NCBI GenBank assembly: GCA_003445095.1 | Contig: DLVS01000727.1 | Coordinates: 1-20,114 of the forward strand | From: Verrucomicrobiales bacterium | Lineage (GTDB): Bacteria; Verrucomicrobiota; Verrucomicrobiia; Limisphaerales; UBA9464 | Direction of reading: 5' to 3' | Length of the DNA: 20,114 nucleotides | Part shown: positions 6,466 through 14,564 of the stretch, one piece after another | How positions within the stretch are numbered: position 1 is the stretch's first letter | Layout: each line of letters begins with the position of its first letter | The notes under the pieces: generated by a model | Databases searched by the model: none | What the model was told of the DNA's origin: nothing | Seen by the model: the letters and a program-made list of their open reading frames with translations, nothing else | Position numbers and translations under genes: made by a program

Positions 6466-7806
6466 CTAATTCCGTTGAAGTGCCTCTCCGCCTTGCTGAA
6501 TCCGATACATCGCGGAGTCGGTACGGACAAATAAGGCGGTATCGATTGCTGCCGGGGAGGCCATGACTTTTCCCGTCAGCCGATTCTGTGAAATCAGCTC
6601 GAAGGTAACACCTGGCTTAATGACTGAAGTCACCCCTTCGCGACTGGCGAGGTAGATTCTTCCGTCTGCGAGGATGGGCGAGGAACAATGATTCCCGCCC
6701 AAACGCTCCCGATAATGTTCTTTGCCGGTCGCGGCATCAAGGCAGGTCAGTATCCCGCCGGAGTCGCTGACAAAGTAGAGTTCGTTCCCGACGAGCAAGA
6801 GTGAAGACATCGTCGAAACCCCTTTGGAATAGCGCCAAAGAATCTCCGGATTCCGATCATTTCCATATCGGATGGCCAAAAGTTCCGGCGCATCAAATCC
6901 AATGCTGGTGAAAAAGATATTGCTGTTGGCAACGGGCCGAGCGGAAAGCGAATAACCCTGCGAACCGTAGTTCAACTTCCACAATTCACGGCCATCTTGC
7001 GGATCGTAGCCAAAGAGCCAATCCGCGCCGGGTGAGAAGAGCTGCGGTTTTCCGGCCACGTCCAGAGTGAGTGGAGTCGCATAGGATTTCCTGGCTTGAG
7101 GATTGTCTGGCAAGGTACCCGATCGAGCCGTCCGCCAGAGCAATTGCCCCGTTCGTTTGTCCAACGCCGCGATCGACTGCGAATCGCTGCCGTCCAAGTG
7201 GAAAATGAGCCGATCACGCCACACCACCGGCGAACTCCCGGGGCCATTCTCATGCGAGATCCGCAACGTGGTATTGGTCCACAGCACTTGGGCCGTGCGA
7301 GTATCCACACACGCAGTTCCGAAGGTGCCGAAATGACAGTAGAGCCGGCCGTCTTCCAACACCGGGGACGGCGAGGCATAGCTATTCAGCTCATGCACTA
7401 ATTGGGGTTCCCGTTCGGTGAGCAGCAACACATTGTGCTTCACTCGGCCGGTACGCTTGTCCAGCGCGATCGCCCGCAATTCCAGGCTCGCCAAGACCGA
7501 CAGAGGTTGCCGGTTGCTGCTGGCTTTGACCCTTCGCTCGGCCTCCTCCGGTGTGGCCGCCTGCTCGATCGCGGTGGTGAGCCAAATTTCGTCGCCTCCG
7601 ATGACCGGTGAGGACCAACCGCGACCCGGAATCTCCGTCTTCCACACGACGTTGCTGGTCTCATTCCAACGAGTAGGCAAAGACTTCGCCTGAGCGTGGC
7701 CTTGAGCGGTCGGGCCTCGCCACTCAGGCCATTCCGCCGCTGAGACCTGCAGGGTCCCAATCATGAGGCACGCGTAGATTAGTAGGTTTGCTGGGAGCAC
7801 ATTCAT
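6466..7806 (-). CDS. Secreted PQQ-like beta-propeller repeat protein
   Basis: The 446-residue protein starts with a signal peptide ('LLIYACLMIGTLQVSAA', cleavage near 24/25). The mature part opens with 'WPEWRGP', then 'LPTRWNETSNVVWKTEIPGRGWSSPV'. That entry sequence is typical of the large PQQ-binding-like / BamB-type propeller family expanded in planctomycetes and Verrucomicrobia. Repeated blades follow: 'ALDKRTGQLLWRTA', 'GYDPQDGRELWKLN', 'CLDAATGKEHYRERLGG', each a 'D..TG...W' strand-turn. These propellers are periplasmic or surface proteins; many lack a proven cofactor or substrate, so dehydrogenase activity is not assumed. The ATG at 7804-7806 was chosen; a GTG lies one codon upstream. 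It is 81 bp downstream of the TraB-like gene and is probably in the same transcription unit. Confidence 0.9.
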   Translation of the reverse strand: MNVLPANLLIYACLMIGTLQVSAAEWPEWRGPTAQGHAQAKSLPTRWNETSNVVWKTEIPGRGWSSPVIGGDEIWLTTAIEQAATPEEAERRVKASSNRQPLSVLASLELRAIALDKRTGRVKHNVLLLTEREPQLVHELNSYASPSPVLEDGRLYCHFGTFGTACVDTRTAQVLWTNTTLRISHENGPGSSPVVWRDRLIFHLDGSDSQSIAALDKRTGQLLWRTARSGTLPDNPQARKSYATPLTLDVAGKPQLFSPGADWLFGYDPQDGRELWKLNYGSQGYSLSARPVANSNIFFTSIGFDAPELLAIRYGNDRNPEILWRYSKGVSTMSSLLLVGNELYFVSDSGGILTCLDAATGKEHYRERLGGNHCSSPILADGRIYLASREGVTSVIKPGVTFELISQNRLTGKVMASPAAIDTALFVRTDSAMYRIQQGGEALQRN

Positions 7807-7887
7807 CACTCGGGGTTGGGTAGTTCAATCGACTGTCTGCCGTAATCATTCGGTGGCGCAAGCCGCAAGGGAGTAGGCGCTCACCTT

Positions 7888-9090
7888 TCACTTCGACCGG
7901 ATGCGATCCCACATGGTGCGGAAGTTGGCGACTTGGTATTCCCGACTGGAGGATAGCTTGAAACCGGCCTTCTGGATTTCCATCGCCAGCCCCGGCATAT
8001 GAGCGGCGCCCCAAGGAACCATGACCGTCCCAGTTTCCAAAAGCGCCGTCTCAATTTCTTTCAGCAAATGCTCATTGCGTAGGGTGAGGAGATCTCGCCA
8101 AAGCTGATCTGCCACCTGCGGGTCTTGCCCCTTGGTCGCCAGCTCCAAAAATAACGGTAGGCTTGGACCCTTCGAATACATGGCGGTCACCAGCTGAAGG
8201 GCTTCCAGGGTCGAGGGAGCAAACTGATCGACATCGACGTCGGCCCGGCGAGCGATTCCCTGAGCGGGATCGAAATTCTCGCGCTGCTCCTCCAACCCGA
8301 GGGACTCGGCCGCTCGCTGGTAACTCAGCTTGTCTTTGAGATGGTGTTTCTCATCGGTCACCCCTTCCAAGAGAATCACCGAATTGCTGGGGAACGTTTG
8401 AGAAAGCTGGGTGTAGAACCGCGCGTCTCCGATATGCATCATTGGAATCAGGTGAACCGACTTGCCGTCGGCGCGCTCATAGGTTCGGGCGGTTGAGCTG
8501 ATTCCGCCGAAATGCAGTCCCAGAAATCCGTCAGTCAAATGGGCGACAGCCAAATGGACGCAAAACGCTAGGTAGAGAACCACTCCGGGTAACAGCAGAC
8601 CCAGGTTCACCCCGACAAAACCGAGCAGATTCCTCCAGCTAAAACGCCGGGACCCCAAGTGCTCGGCTCGGATGAGCGGCCAGCGGAGGCGGAAGCCCCC
8701 TTGGGTGGAATGGACGAGCCAGAGTCCAACCCCGACTTGCACCGCCGAAAACAGCAGCGCTACGACCGGCAGGTCCGAGTAAAAATAGATGGAAAGTAGC
8801 GGCAAACTGAGGATTAACAGAGGTCCCACGAGCGATACGGGCAGGAAGATGCGTTTCGGGATCGCGGGTGTTAGTCCCATTAGGCCATAAATCGCGAGAC
8901 CGGTAAGCAGGCACAAGAAACTGAGTAGCCCCCGAATTGGGTTCAGTAGCCGAACCCCGCACAAATTAAGCAGGTCGTCCACAAGCGACATCCCTGCGTC
9001 CGCCAGAAAGATGGCCAGCACCGCACTCAGCAGCAAAGCCGCGACGGGTTGGGTGAGTTTGGGAGGGACGTTTTCAGATGTCAGTTTCAT
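7888..9090 (-). CDS. Membrane-anchored TraB/GumN/TIKI-like protein
   Basis: The first ~190 of 400 residues are a multi-helix membrane region (helices near 15-33, 52-73, 84-102, 107-126, 155-180). The C-terminal half is a TraB/PrgY/GumN-type (TIKI-fold) domain. It has the diagnostic 'MMHIGD' (H219, GX2H-like), 'ILLEGVTDE' (E242), 'RADVDVDQF' (282-290), 'RNEHLL' (338-343) and 'VPWGAAHMPGL' (H364). TIKI members are metal-dependent proteases; bacterial members are mostly uncharacterised, and a role in cleaving or binding peptides outside the membrane is inference. Start ATG 9088-9090 ('MKLTSENVPP'); an in-frame TTG at 9120 is less likely. It lies 100 bp after the multicopper oxidase. Fusion of a TIKI domain to a large N-terminal membrane module is less usual than the single anchor of GumN. 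Confidence 0.85.
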   Translation of the reverse strand: MKLTSENVPPKLTQPVAALLLSAVLAIFLADAGMSLVDDLLNLCGVRLLNPIRGLLSFLCLLTGLAIYGLMGLTPAIPKRIFLPVSLVGPLLILSLPLLSIYFYSDLPVVALLFSAVQVGVGLWLVHSTQGGFRLRWPLIRAEHLGSRRFSWRNLLGFVGVNLGLLLPGVVLYLAFCVHLAVAHLTDGFLGLHFGGISSTARTYERADGKSVHLIPMMHIGDARFYTQLSQTFPSNSVILLEGVTDEKHHLKDKLSYQRAAESLGLEEQRENFDPAQGIARRADVDVDQFAPSTLEALQLVTAMYSKGPSLPLFLELATKGQDPQVADQLWRDLLTLRNEHLLKEIETALLETGTVMVPWGAAHMPGLAMEIQKAGFKLSSSREYQVANFRTMWDRIRSK

Positions 9091-9190
9091 GAACGCAAGC
9101 CGCTCGAATTGCGGCGTCAACGTGGCAGAAGGGGCATCGGTTGTCGCGCCGGTTGCGCCAGCTCACGAGCCCACCTTGACCTCCCTTGGT

Positions 9191-11128
9191 TTACGGACCA
9201 GTGAGCGTGCGGTAAAACTTCGCTCGCGATTCGGCGACTGGCGGATCAACGAGATAATACGTCTGCCCGGTGCCAATCGTTTCGTTGATGGGAAAGAACC
9301 CAGTCGGCGTGGACGCGGCTTGGATCACGTAGGGAATTCCTTTGGCCGTCCCCACCTCAATCAAGGGCAGACCCGTCAGCAGATCGAAATCCGCGAGCAT
9401 TTGACCCGGTTCGAGCGGCGGACGAACGGTCAGCGGGCGCATCATGTCGTTGTCTTCGTGGTCCAGGATATGACAGTGATAAACGTAGTTTCCGTAAAAC
9501 CGAGGATCCCGTGGCCACTCCATGACGATTCGAGTGACGGCTTTCGGCGGGGTCCTAACGACGTCCTTCGGTCCGAGTTCGTTGGGCTGCACGAAACGAC
9601 TGCTGCCGGTCAAATAGCTCGTCAACGGTTTCAGTCGTCCCAACTTGCGGTCATTGATGTACTCAGCCGCACCATTCGCTGTGAAATTCAACCGGTCCAA
9701 GATGAAGAAATCGAGTAGGTGAACATGGATCGGATGTGGGTCATCGGATAGATTCACAATTTGCCAGATTTCAACGTCGCCGCCGCGGGGTGTTTCGGTG
9801 ACCGGGTCATCGAAATGCATCAGGTTGATGAGTGCGAAGACGTTGGTGTCGGTATCGAAAGCGAGGCCCGGGTAAGGAGTCTCATTTCGAAGATCCAGGG
9901 TTATCGTTCGGGTACGCACGGCCCGCGCGGCAAGCAACTGAGGGTTGACCACATTGGTCGTCAGCACGTCCGGCAATCGGCTGGGGTCAGGATTTGAATC
10001 CCGGCGATGAACGCGAAATTCCATGAAGTTTCCTCCGACCACATTCAGCGGCTCGGCCGGTGGCAGCGCGACGCTGGTGGAGTCGAACTGATTGGTCATC
10101 ACCACGTGAGTTCCATCGGCTAGCCCGCCGAAATCCACGATCACATCGGCGCGTTCGGCGGGCATCAATCGGAGCGTTTGCAGCACATTATTAGTCATGG
10201 CGATGCGGATTGGTTTGGCCAGGAATCCATCGTCGGTGCCGATCTGGTCGATCGGAACATTTTGGCCATTCGCGTATAGGACCAACCCGATGGTCCGAAA
10301 ACCACTGCCATTCAGGATACGGAAGCGATACTTGCGGGGTTCGACCTCCAAGTACGGTGCCACCTTGCCATTGACTACCGGAAGGTAATGCCAGGGCAAA
10401 ACGCCGATCGAAAGCAAACTCGCGGGAGGATGATTCGTTTGGAGGTCGCGATCTTGGATGACGAGCGGGATTTCATAAGGCCCGCTTGGCAGGTCCAAGG
10501 GAGCTTCGGCGTCAGGGTTGCGCAACCAGTAGAATCCGGCCAGACCCGCGTACACGTTGATTTCGGTCACGCCGATGGCGTGGTCGTGGTACCACAACGT
10601 TTCACCATCGCCGCCGAAATCGATATTCTCATAAAGGTAGGTCCGCGATTCACCCGGGCGAAACCAGGCCTCGGGATGTCCATCGAATTCCGGTCGGTTG
10701 GCACCGCCGTGCAAGTGTACGACATTTTGCACGAGATCGCCGTGAACGCCGTGATTGATAGGGTTCGGCGGAAGCCACGGAGGATAGTGCACGGGAAGTT
10801 GGTCGATCCATCGAACGTAAATCGGTTGGTTGACGACCGCTTGAATGGTGGGTCCTGGATAGCTGCCTCCGTAGCCCCATACAGGCATTTCGGGCAGATC
10901 GCGGTGGAACCGATGCATAAATTCCGTCATCGCGAGTTCATACACAGGAGCACCATTGATCGTGCCAGTCGGTACAGCGAAAGCTGGGATGGGTAGAGGA
11001 TCAACAAACGGGACAATATTGGTGATTGGATCGCCTCCGAACTCAGTGCTCCCGCCGCCGTTGTGATGCTGGCCGAGGGCAGTGAGTAGGCCCCCAGCGA
11101 GTGCGACGAGGATTAATGTATGCTTCAT
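9191..11128 (-). CDS. Secreted multicopper oxidase (CotA/laccase-like) with C-terminal 'FYR' module
   Basis: The 645-residue protein has a short signal peptide ('LILVALAGGLLTALG') and three cupredoxin domains with all four copper motifs: 'HLHGG' (H138, H140), 'WYHDHAIG' (H181, H183), 'HPIHVHL' (H465, H468, H470) and 'YHCHILDHEDNDMM' (H551, C552, H553, H557). The T1 copper is thus complete, with an axial Met at C552+10 (M562). It should oxidise phenolics, bilirubin-like compounds or metal ions with reduction of O2 to water, in the periplasm or outside the cell. The spacing and 'NRPEFDGHPEAWF' resemble CotA / bilirubin-oxidase-type enzymes. The last ~70 residues ('GIPYVIQAAS...ESRAKFYRTL') are not part of the oxidase fold. 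Start ATG 11126-11128. It is 48 bp downstream of the haloperoxidase-like gene, suggesting an operon. Confidence 0.95.
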   Translation of the reverse strand: MKHTLILVALAGGLLTALGQHHNGGGSTEFGGDPITNIVPFVDPLPIPAFAVPTGTINGAPVYELAMTEFMHRFHRDLPEMPVWGYGGSYPGPTIQAVVNQPIYVRWIDQLPVHYPPWLPPNPINHGVHGDLVQNVVHLHGGANRPEFDGHPEAWFRPGESRTYLYENIDFGGDGETLWYHDHAIGVTEINVYAGLAGFYWLRNPDAEAPLDLPSGPYEIPLVIQDRDLQTNHPPASLLSIGVLPWHYLPVVNGKVAPYLEVEPRKYRFRILNGSGFRTIGLVLYANGQNVPIDQIGTDDGFLAKPIRIAMTNNVLQTLRLMPAERADVIVDFGGLADGTHVVMTNQFDSTSVALPPAEPLNVVGGNFMEFRVHRRDSNPDPSRLPDVLTTNVVNPQLLAARAVRTRTITLDLRNETPYPGLAFDTDTNVFALINLMHFDDPVTETPRGGDVEIWQIVNLSDDPHPIHVHLLDFFILDRLNFTANGAAEYINDRKLGRLKPLTSYLTGSSRFVQPNELGPKDVVRTPPKAVTRIVMEWPRDPRFYGNYVYHCHILDHEDNDMMRPLTVRPPLEPGQMLADFDLLTGLPLIEVGTAKGIPYVIQAASTPTGFFPINETIGTGQTYYLVDPPVAESRAKFYRTLTGP

Positions 11129-11176
11129 ATTCAGGTTTCTCTTGGTGCGTCTGAGTAAATCCAGAAGCCGGCGAGG

Positions 11177-12457
11177 TCAGCGATCCGGAGATTGGCGAAA
11201 CGCCGGAGTCGGGGCAAGCGGCGCGAGCGCGTTTGCCATAACATATTCTCCGACCACCGAGCCCGTCCGCTGCCCTTCCAGGTTCGCCGAGGGGAAATGA
11301 ATGCCGCCATAAATCCGGCTCTGCCCGGCTTCCTGTGCCGCATCGGAAAACCGCTGGTACTGACGCGATTTTCCAAAGAGGCCATTGGAATACAGCTTGA
11401 AAGCGAACTCATCCCCACCATTGAACGCGCGCAAAACGGCCGCCGCCGCCGCGCTGAAAGTGCTGTGCCCCGAAGTGTGTTCCGGGAAGGGCGGGGTCAG
11501 AATGAGTGGGAGCCATTGGGGATCCGGGTCCGTCGCCGGATTACCGTCGGTGTCCGCGGCTCGAATCGCCGTGACGGGCCGCCACCAATCGTAGGCATAC
11601 TTGGCGTCCCAGCAGGCGATTCCGGCATCGGCGAGAGCCAAGTTTACCAAAGCGAATAGGCGGGCGGATTCGAGCAAGGAAAGCTGCTTGGCCTTGGCGA
11701 ATTGTTGGGCGACTCCGTTCCAGTGTCCGGGCGGCGTTTCGGTACCCACTCCATCCGCCCAGAACCACGCGATCTCCGTCTGTTCCGGGGTTCGGGTCGT
11801 GCTCTTTTTGCCGCCGATCGATTTAACCTGATTCAACTGCTCGGCCCACTTGCCACTCTTAAGGGACGGTGGAGGCTGCGCTCGAAATTGATCGGCCCGC
11901 TCCAAAACAAACGGCTTCAGTCGGGGCCACTGGGGCAACAGCGGACTCGCAAACTGGATCGGCGTGGGTTGCCAGTGACCCGGCTGCGGGGACGCGCGAT
12001 AATCCACGCCGTAGTTCGAACCGTCGAAATCGCGTTCGAGCAACAATTCCTGACCAACTTGCCGCCCCCACGCGACGCCGGCCGCCTTCTCTGGTCCGTC
12101 CGGTAACACCGCCAAGTGCGACTGCAGCGCTGCGTCCATCGTGGTGGTGAACTGCGGATACAAATAACGCAGCACCCGATTCGCGGCTGCCGCGACCGCT
12201 GCTTCGGCCGAAGCATTCGTCGGTGCATTGGTGTGGGGCCGATAATTGGCATATTTCGCGCCGAGCGAATTGACCGCGTCGAACATCGCCGCATGCACGA
12301 TCGCCAGATGACGTGCCGCGGCTGGCGGAGACGTGTTGGCGAAGCGGACGGCGTCGAGGGCTAATGAGTTCCAAGCGCTGACCATATTCGCCTCGCCTGC
12401 CTGACAGCAAGTGACCGCCAGTCCGAAGCAGCATGCCATGATTCCGCCCTTCATCAT
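11177..12457 (-). CDS. Vanadium-dependent haloperoxidase / PAP2-superfamily secreted enzyme
   Basis: The 426-residue protein has a signal peptide ('MACCFGLAVTCCQAGEA') and the helical architecture of vanadium haloperoxidase-related proteins ('WNSLALDAVRFANTSPPAAARHLAIVHAAMFDAVN'). The phosphate/vanadate site is visible. KX6RP is 'KYAYDWWRP' (K286, R293, P294). 'PEHTSGH' (325-331) gives S329 and catalytic H331. SRX5H is 'SRIYGGIH' (S380, R381, H387). The acidic residue that ends SRX5HX3D is Ala391. The enzyme may oxidise halides with H2O2, or be an acid phosphatase of the same superfamily; sequence alone does not decide. Tandem ATGs at 12457 and 12454 are equivalent starts. The gene is 87 bp downstream of the RCC1 gene and 48 bp upstream of the multicopper oxidase. 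Confidence 0.88.
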   Translation of the reverse strand: MMKGGIMACCFGLAVTCCQAGEANMVSAWNSLALDAVRFANTSPPAAARHLAIVHAAMFDAVNSLGAKYANYRPHTNAPTNASAEAAVAAAANRVLRYLYPQFTTTMDAALQSHLAVLPDGPEKAAGVAWGRQVGQELLLERDFDGSNYGVDYRASPQPGHWQPTPIQFASPLLPQWPRLKPFVLERADQFRAQPPPSLKSGKWAEQLNQVKSIGGKKSTTRTPEQTEIAWFWADGVGTETPPGHWNGVAQQFAKAKQLSLLESARLFALVNLALADAGIACWDAKYAYDWWRPVTAIRAADTDGNPATDPDPQWLPLILTPPFPEHTSGHSTFSAAAAAVLRAFNGGDEFAFKLYSNGLFGKSRQYQRFSDAAQEAGQSRIYGGIHFPSANLEGQRTGSVVGEYVMANALAPLAPTPAFRQSPDR

Positions 12458-12544
12458 GGGTCAGCGTTCATTAGCAGATTTTAGGACGGCTGCCGGTCCT
12501 TCTCAACGAGCACCATCTCCCTCGTCGCAGTTGCCGAGTTCGGA

Positions 12545-14518
12545 TCACGGCGACCATCTCTGGCTTGACTCTACAACCTTGGGAAACGGTTCTTCGGTCA
12601 TCGTTCCAAGCCCCAATTGGCCGAACTCGTTTCGTCCCCAGGCGCACAACGAGCCGTTGGCTTTGAGCCCAAATGAATGTTGATAACCCGCCGCGACCGC
12701 CACCCAATCGTTTCCCGGCAGCTTGTTGACTGGCCGCGTCGAACCCACACGGGTTCCGTCGCCAAACTGGCTCGCGCCGTTGCCGCCCCAGCACCAGAGA
12801 GTTCCGTCCGCCTTGATGGCGAGCGTGTGATCCTCGCCGGCCGCAACGAAGCTCCAGGGACCAGGTTCGCTAACCTGCACCGGCTCGTTGGTGGCAACGG
12901 TCGTATCATTTCCCAACTGGCCGACTTCATTGGCGCCCCAGGCCCAGAGGGATCCGTCCGCCTGCAAAGCCAAACTGTGCCGTCCGCCAGCGGCGACAAA
13001 CGTCCAGTTAGTATTCTGTCCCAAACGACCACCACCGGACTCCTCGTCCTGCCAGGACCAGAGTTCGCCTTCAGCGGTCAACCCTACCAGGTGGCGATAG
13101 CCGAGGGCCACGGAAGCCCAGCGTTTGGCCTCGTTCCAGCGCTGGGGGCTGGTGTGATCGCTACCCCGGCCGGTGAACTCCCCCCAACGCCACAGCACGC
13201 CGTCGTCATCAATGCCGGCCGATTGGCAACCGCCTGCCGCAATATAGGACCAGCGCCCGGGCACCGGTTGAGGTTCGTTGTGATTGCGCGTATTTCCGCG
13301 CCCCAATTGTCCGTGATCGTTGCGTCCCCAACCATAGAGAGATCCGTCCTTAAGCAGGGCCAAGGAATGTGAAATCGCGCCTCCAACAGCGACTTGCTGG
13401 CAGTCGAGCAAGGCTACCGGGACGGGTCGCAAATACGCCCGTGCACCAGTTCCCTGCGTGCCCACGCCGACTTGGCCGAACAGATTGTAGCCCCACGCCC
13501 ACACACTATGGTTTTCCTTAAGTGCCAGGGTGTGCGCCCCTTGGTCAGTCGAGCGCGTGCCTCGATGAGGATTTCCGCCGGCCGCCATCCATCCCGCGCG
13601 GGGTTGAAACGGCGACAAGACCAGCGTGCCGACATCGGTAACGCCGCCGGGCACAGTGGTCGCATCGGCGGTCGCCAGCCATCGCCGAGCATCCCGGGTG
13701 ACTTGTGCGATCACTGCAACCGTCGGTCGGTCTGCCGGGACGCCCCCCACCTCAAAGGTCCCATCCGGGCCGCTCAAAGCGCTGAGATCCGTGCCGACCA
13801 CGGTGACCTGGACACCGCTCAAACCAAATCCACTTCCGTCCACCGCCTTCCCATGCACCGAGGTAACACTGAGGTCTGACGCAACGCGGACCCGAGCCAC
13901 CGCTGAGGCCCCTTCATTCATCGCGGTGACGAAGACCGTCCCCGGCAATTTCCCAGCGACCTCGCCGTCCACGGAGACCACGGCTACGGCTGGATTGCTG
14001 ACGCGGTAGGTCGTCCACGCTGTCCGGCTCGTGATCTCATTGGTTGTGCCGTCGGAATACCTGGCCATGACCCGAAGCCGTCGGGCGCCTCCCACCGGTA
14101 CGGGACCGGAGTTCTCCAGAATACTGATACGTTCTGGTTGTCGTGGAGGGATGTCGGTGAACGTGAGATCCGCGATCCGAATTCGCTGGCCTTGTCGAAC
14201 CTGAAAGAACTCCCCGAAGGCATACTGGTTGACGCCCCCGACGACACGGACGGCGCGCACTCGAACAAAGTCATCGCCGACGAAATCTGGCAAGGTTCCA
14301 GGTCCTCCCGGCCCAAACTGATCCGGCGCCGAAATATTCGAAATAACAAAGCTACCGTCATTGTTCACCGGTACGGTTTGCCCGAGGACACTGACAGTCC
14401 AGTGGTTGTCAAGCTGGGCGTTCGCGACACCAACACTGCAGAACAAGGCCAATGCGATTACAAATCTGTTGCGAATCTTTAAAATAGAGGATGAAGAACT
14501 ATATACAGTAGGATGCAT
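12545..14518 (-). CDS. Secreted Big2 / carboxypeptidase-regulatory-like / RCC1-propeller protein
   Basis: The 657 residues divide into a signal peptide ('FVIALALFCSVGVANA', cleavage near 34/35) and an all-beta entry module (36-125, 'VNNDGSFVISNISAPDQFG'). A Big2-like Ig domain follows (about 129-212, 'VGGARRLRVMARYSDGTTNEIT'). Next is a carboxypeptidase-regulatory-like domain (about 218-301, 'VHGKAVDGSGFGLSGVQVTV', 'SGPDGTFEVGGV'). The C-terminal half is a complete seven-blade RCC1 propeller (about 328-650). Its blades are marked by VWAWGYN, LYGWGRN, LWRWGEF, LWSWQDE, LWAWGAN, LWCWGGN and LCAWGRN, with 'AAGGRHSLAL' repeats. Blades 3 and 4 are shortened. It is probably a surface protein for binding partners or ligands; no catalytic motif is seen. 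The only plausible start is ATG 14516-14518, close to an AAGAG that is too near to be a good ribosome site. It follows the RHS gene by 46 bp. Confidence 0.9.
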   Translation of the reverse strand: MHPTVYSSSSSILKIRNRFVIALALFCSVGVANAQLDNHWTVSVLGQTVPVNNDGSFVISNISAPDQFGPGGPGTLPDFVGDDFVRVRAVRVVGGVNQYAFGEFFQVRQGQRIRIADLTFTDIPPRQPERISILENSGPVPVGGARRLRVMARYSDGTTNEITSRTAWTTYRVSNPAVAVVSVDGEVAGKLPGTVFVTAMNEGASAVARVRVASDLSVTSVHGKAVDGSGFGLSGVQVTVVGTDLSALSGPDGTFEVGGVPADRPTVAVIAQVTRDARRWLATADATTVPGGVTDVGTLVLSPFQPRAGWMAAGGNPHRGTRSTDQGAHTLALKENHSVWAWGYNLFGQVGVGTQGTGARAYLRPVPVALLDCQQVAVGGAISHSLALLKDGSLYGWGRNDHGQLGRGNTRNHNEPQPVPGRWSYIAAGGCQSAGIDDDGVLWRWGEFTGRGSDHTSPQRWNEAKRWASVALGYRHLVGLTAEGELWSWQDEESGGGRLGQNTNWTFVAAGGRHSLALQADGSLWAWGANEVGQLGNDTTVATNEPVQVSEPGPWSFVAAGEDHTLAIKADGTLWCWGGNGASQFGDGTRVGSTRPVNKLPGNDWVAVAAGYQHSFGLKANGSLCAWGRNEFGQLGLGTMTEEPFPKVVESSQRWSP

Positions 14519-14564
14519 GCTCTTACATTACATACGTTCATAATTAATGTTGATAATGTGATAC
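14519..14564 (-). promoter_or_regulatory. AT-rich spacer between the RHS and RCC1 genes
   Basis: This 46-bp spacer is about 26% GC against roughly 60% in the coding sequence on both sides, and the AT-richness continues into the first codons of the RCC1 gene (to about 14480). It is a candidate promoter or transcript-processing site. On the minus strand TATCAC, TTATCA and TATGTAATG can be picked out, but no pair with convincing -35/-10 spacing. No terminator hairpin is visible. Confidence 0.3.

Noticed and set aside
9011..9718. 235-codon plus-strand ORF
   Set aside because: It lies antisense to the multicopper oxidase 3' end and the TraB-like 5' end, which both have clear motifs; its own product has no motif.
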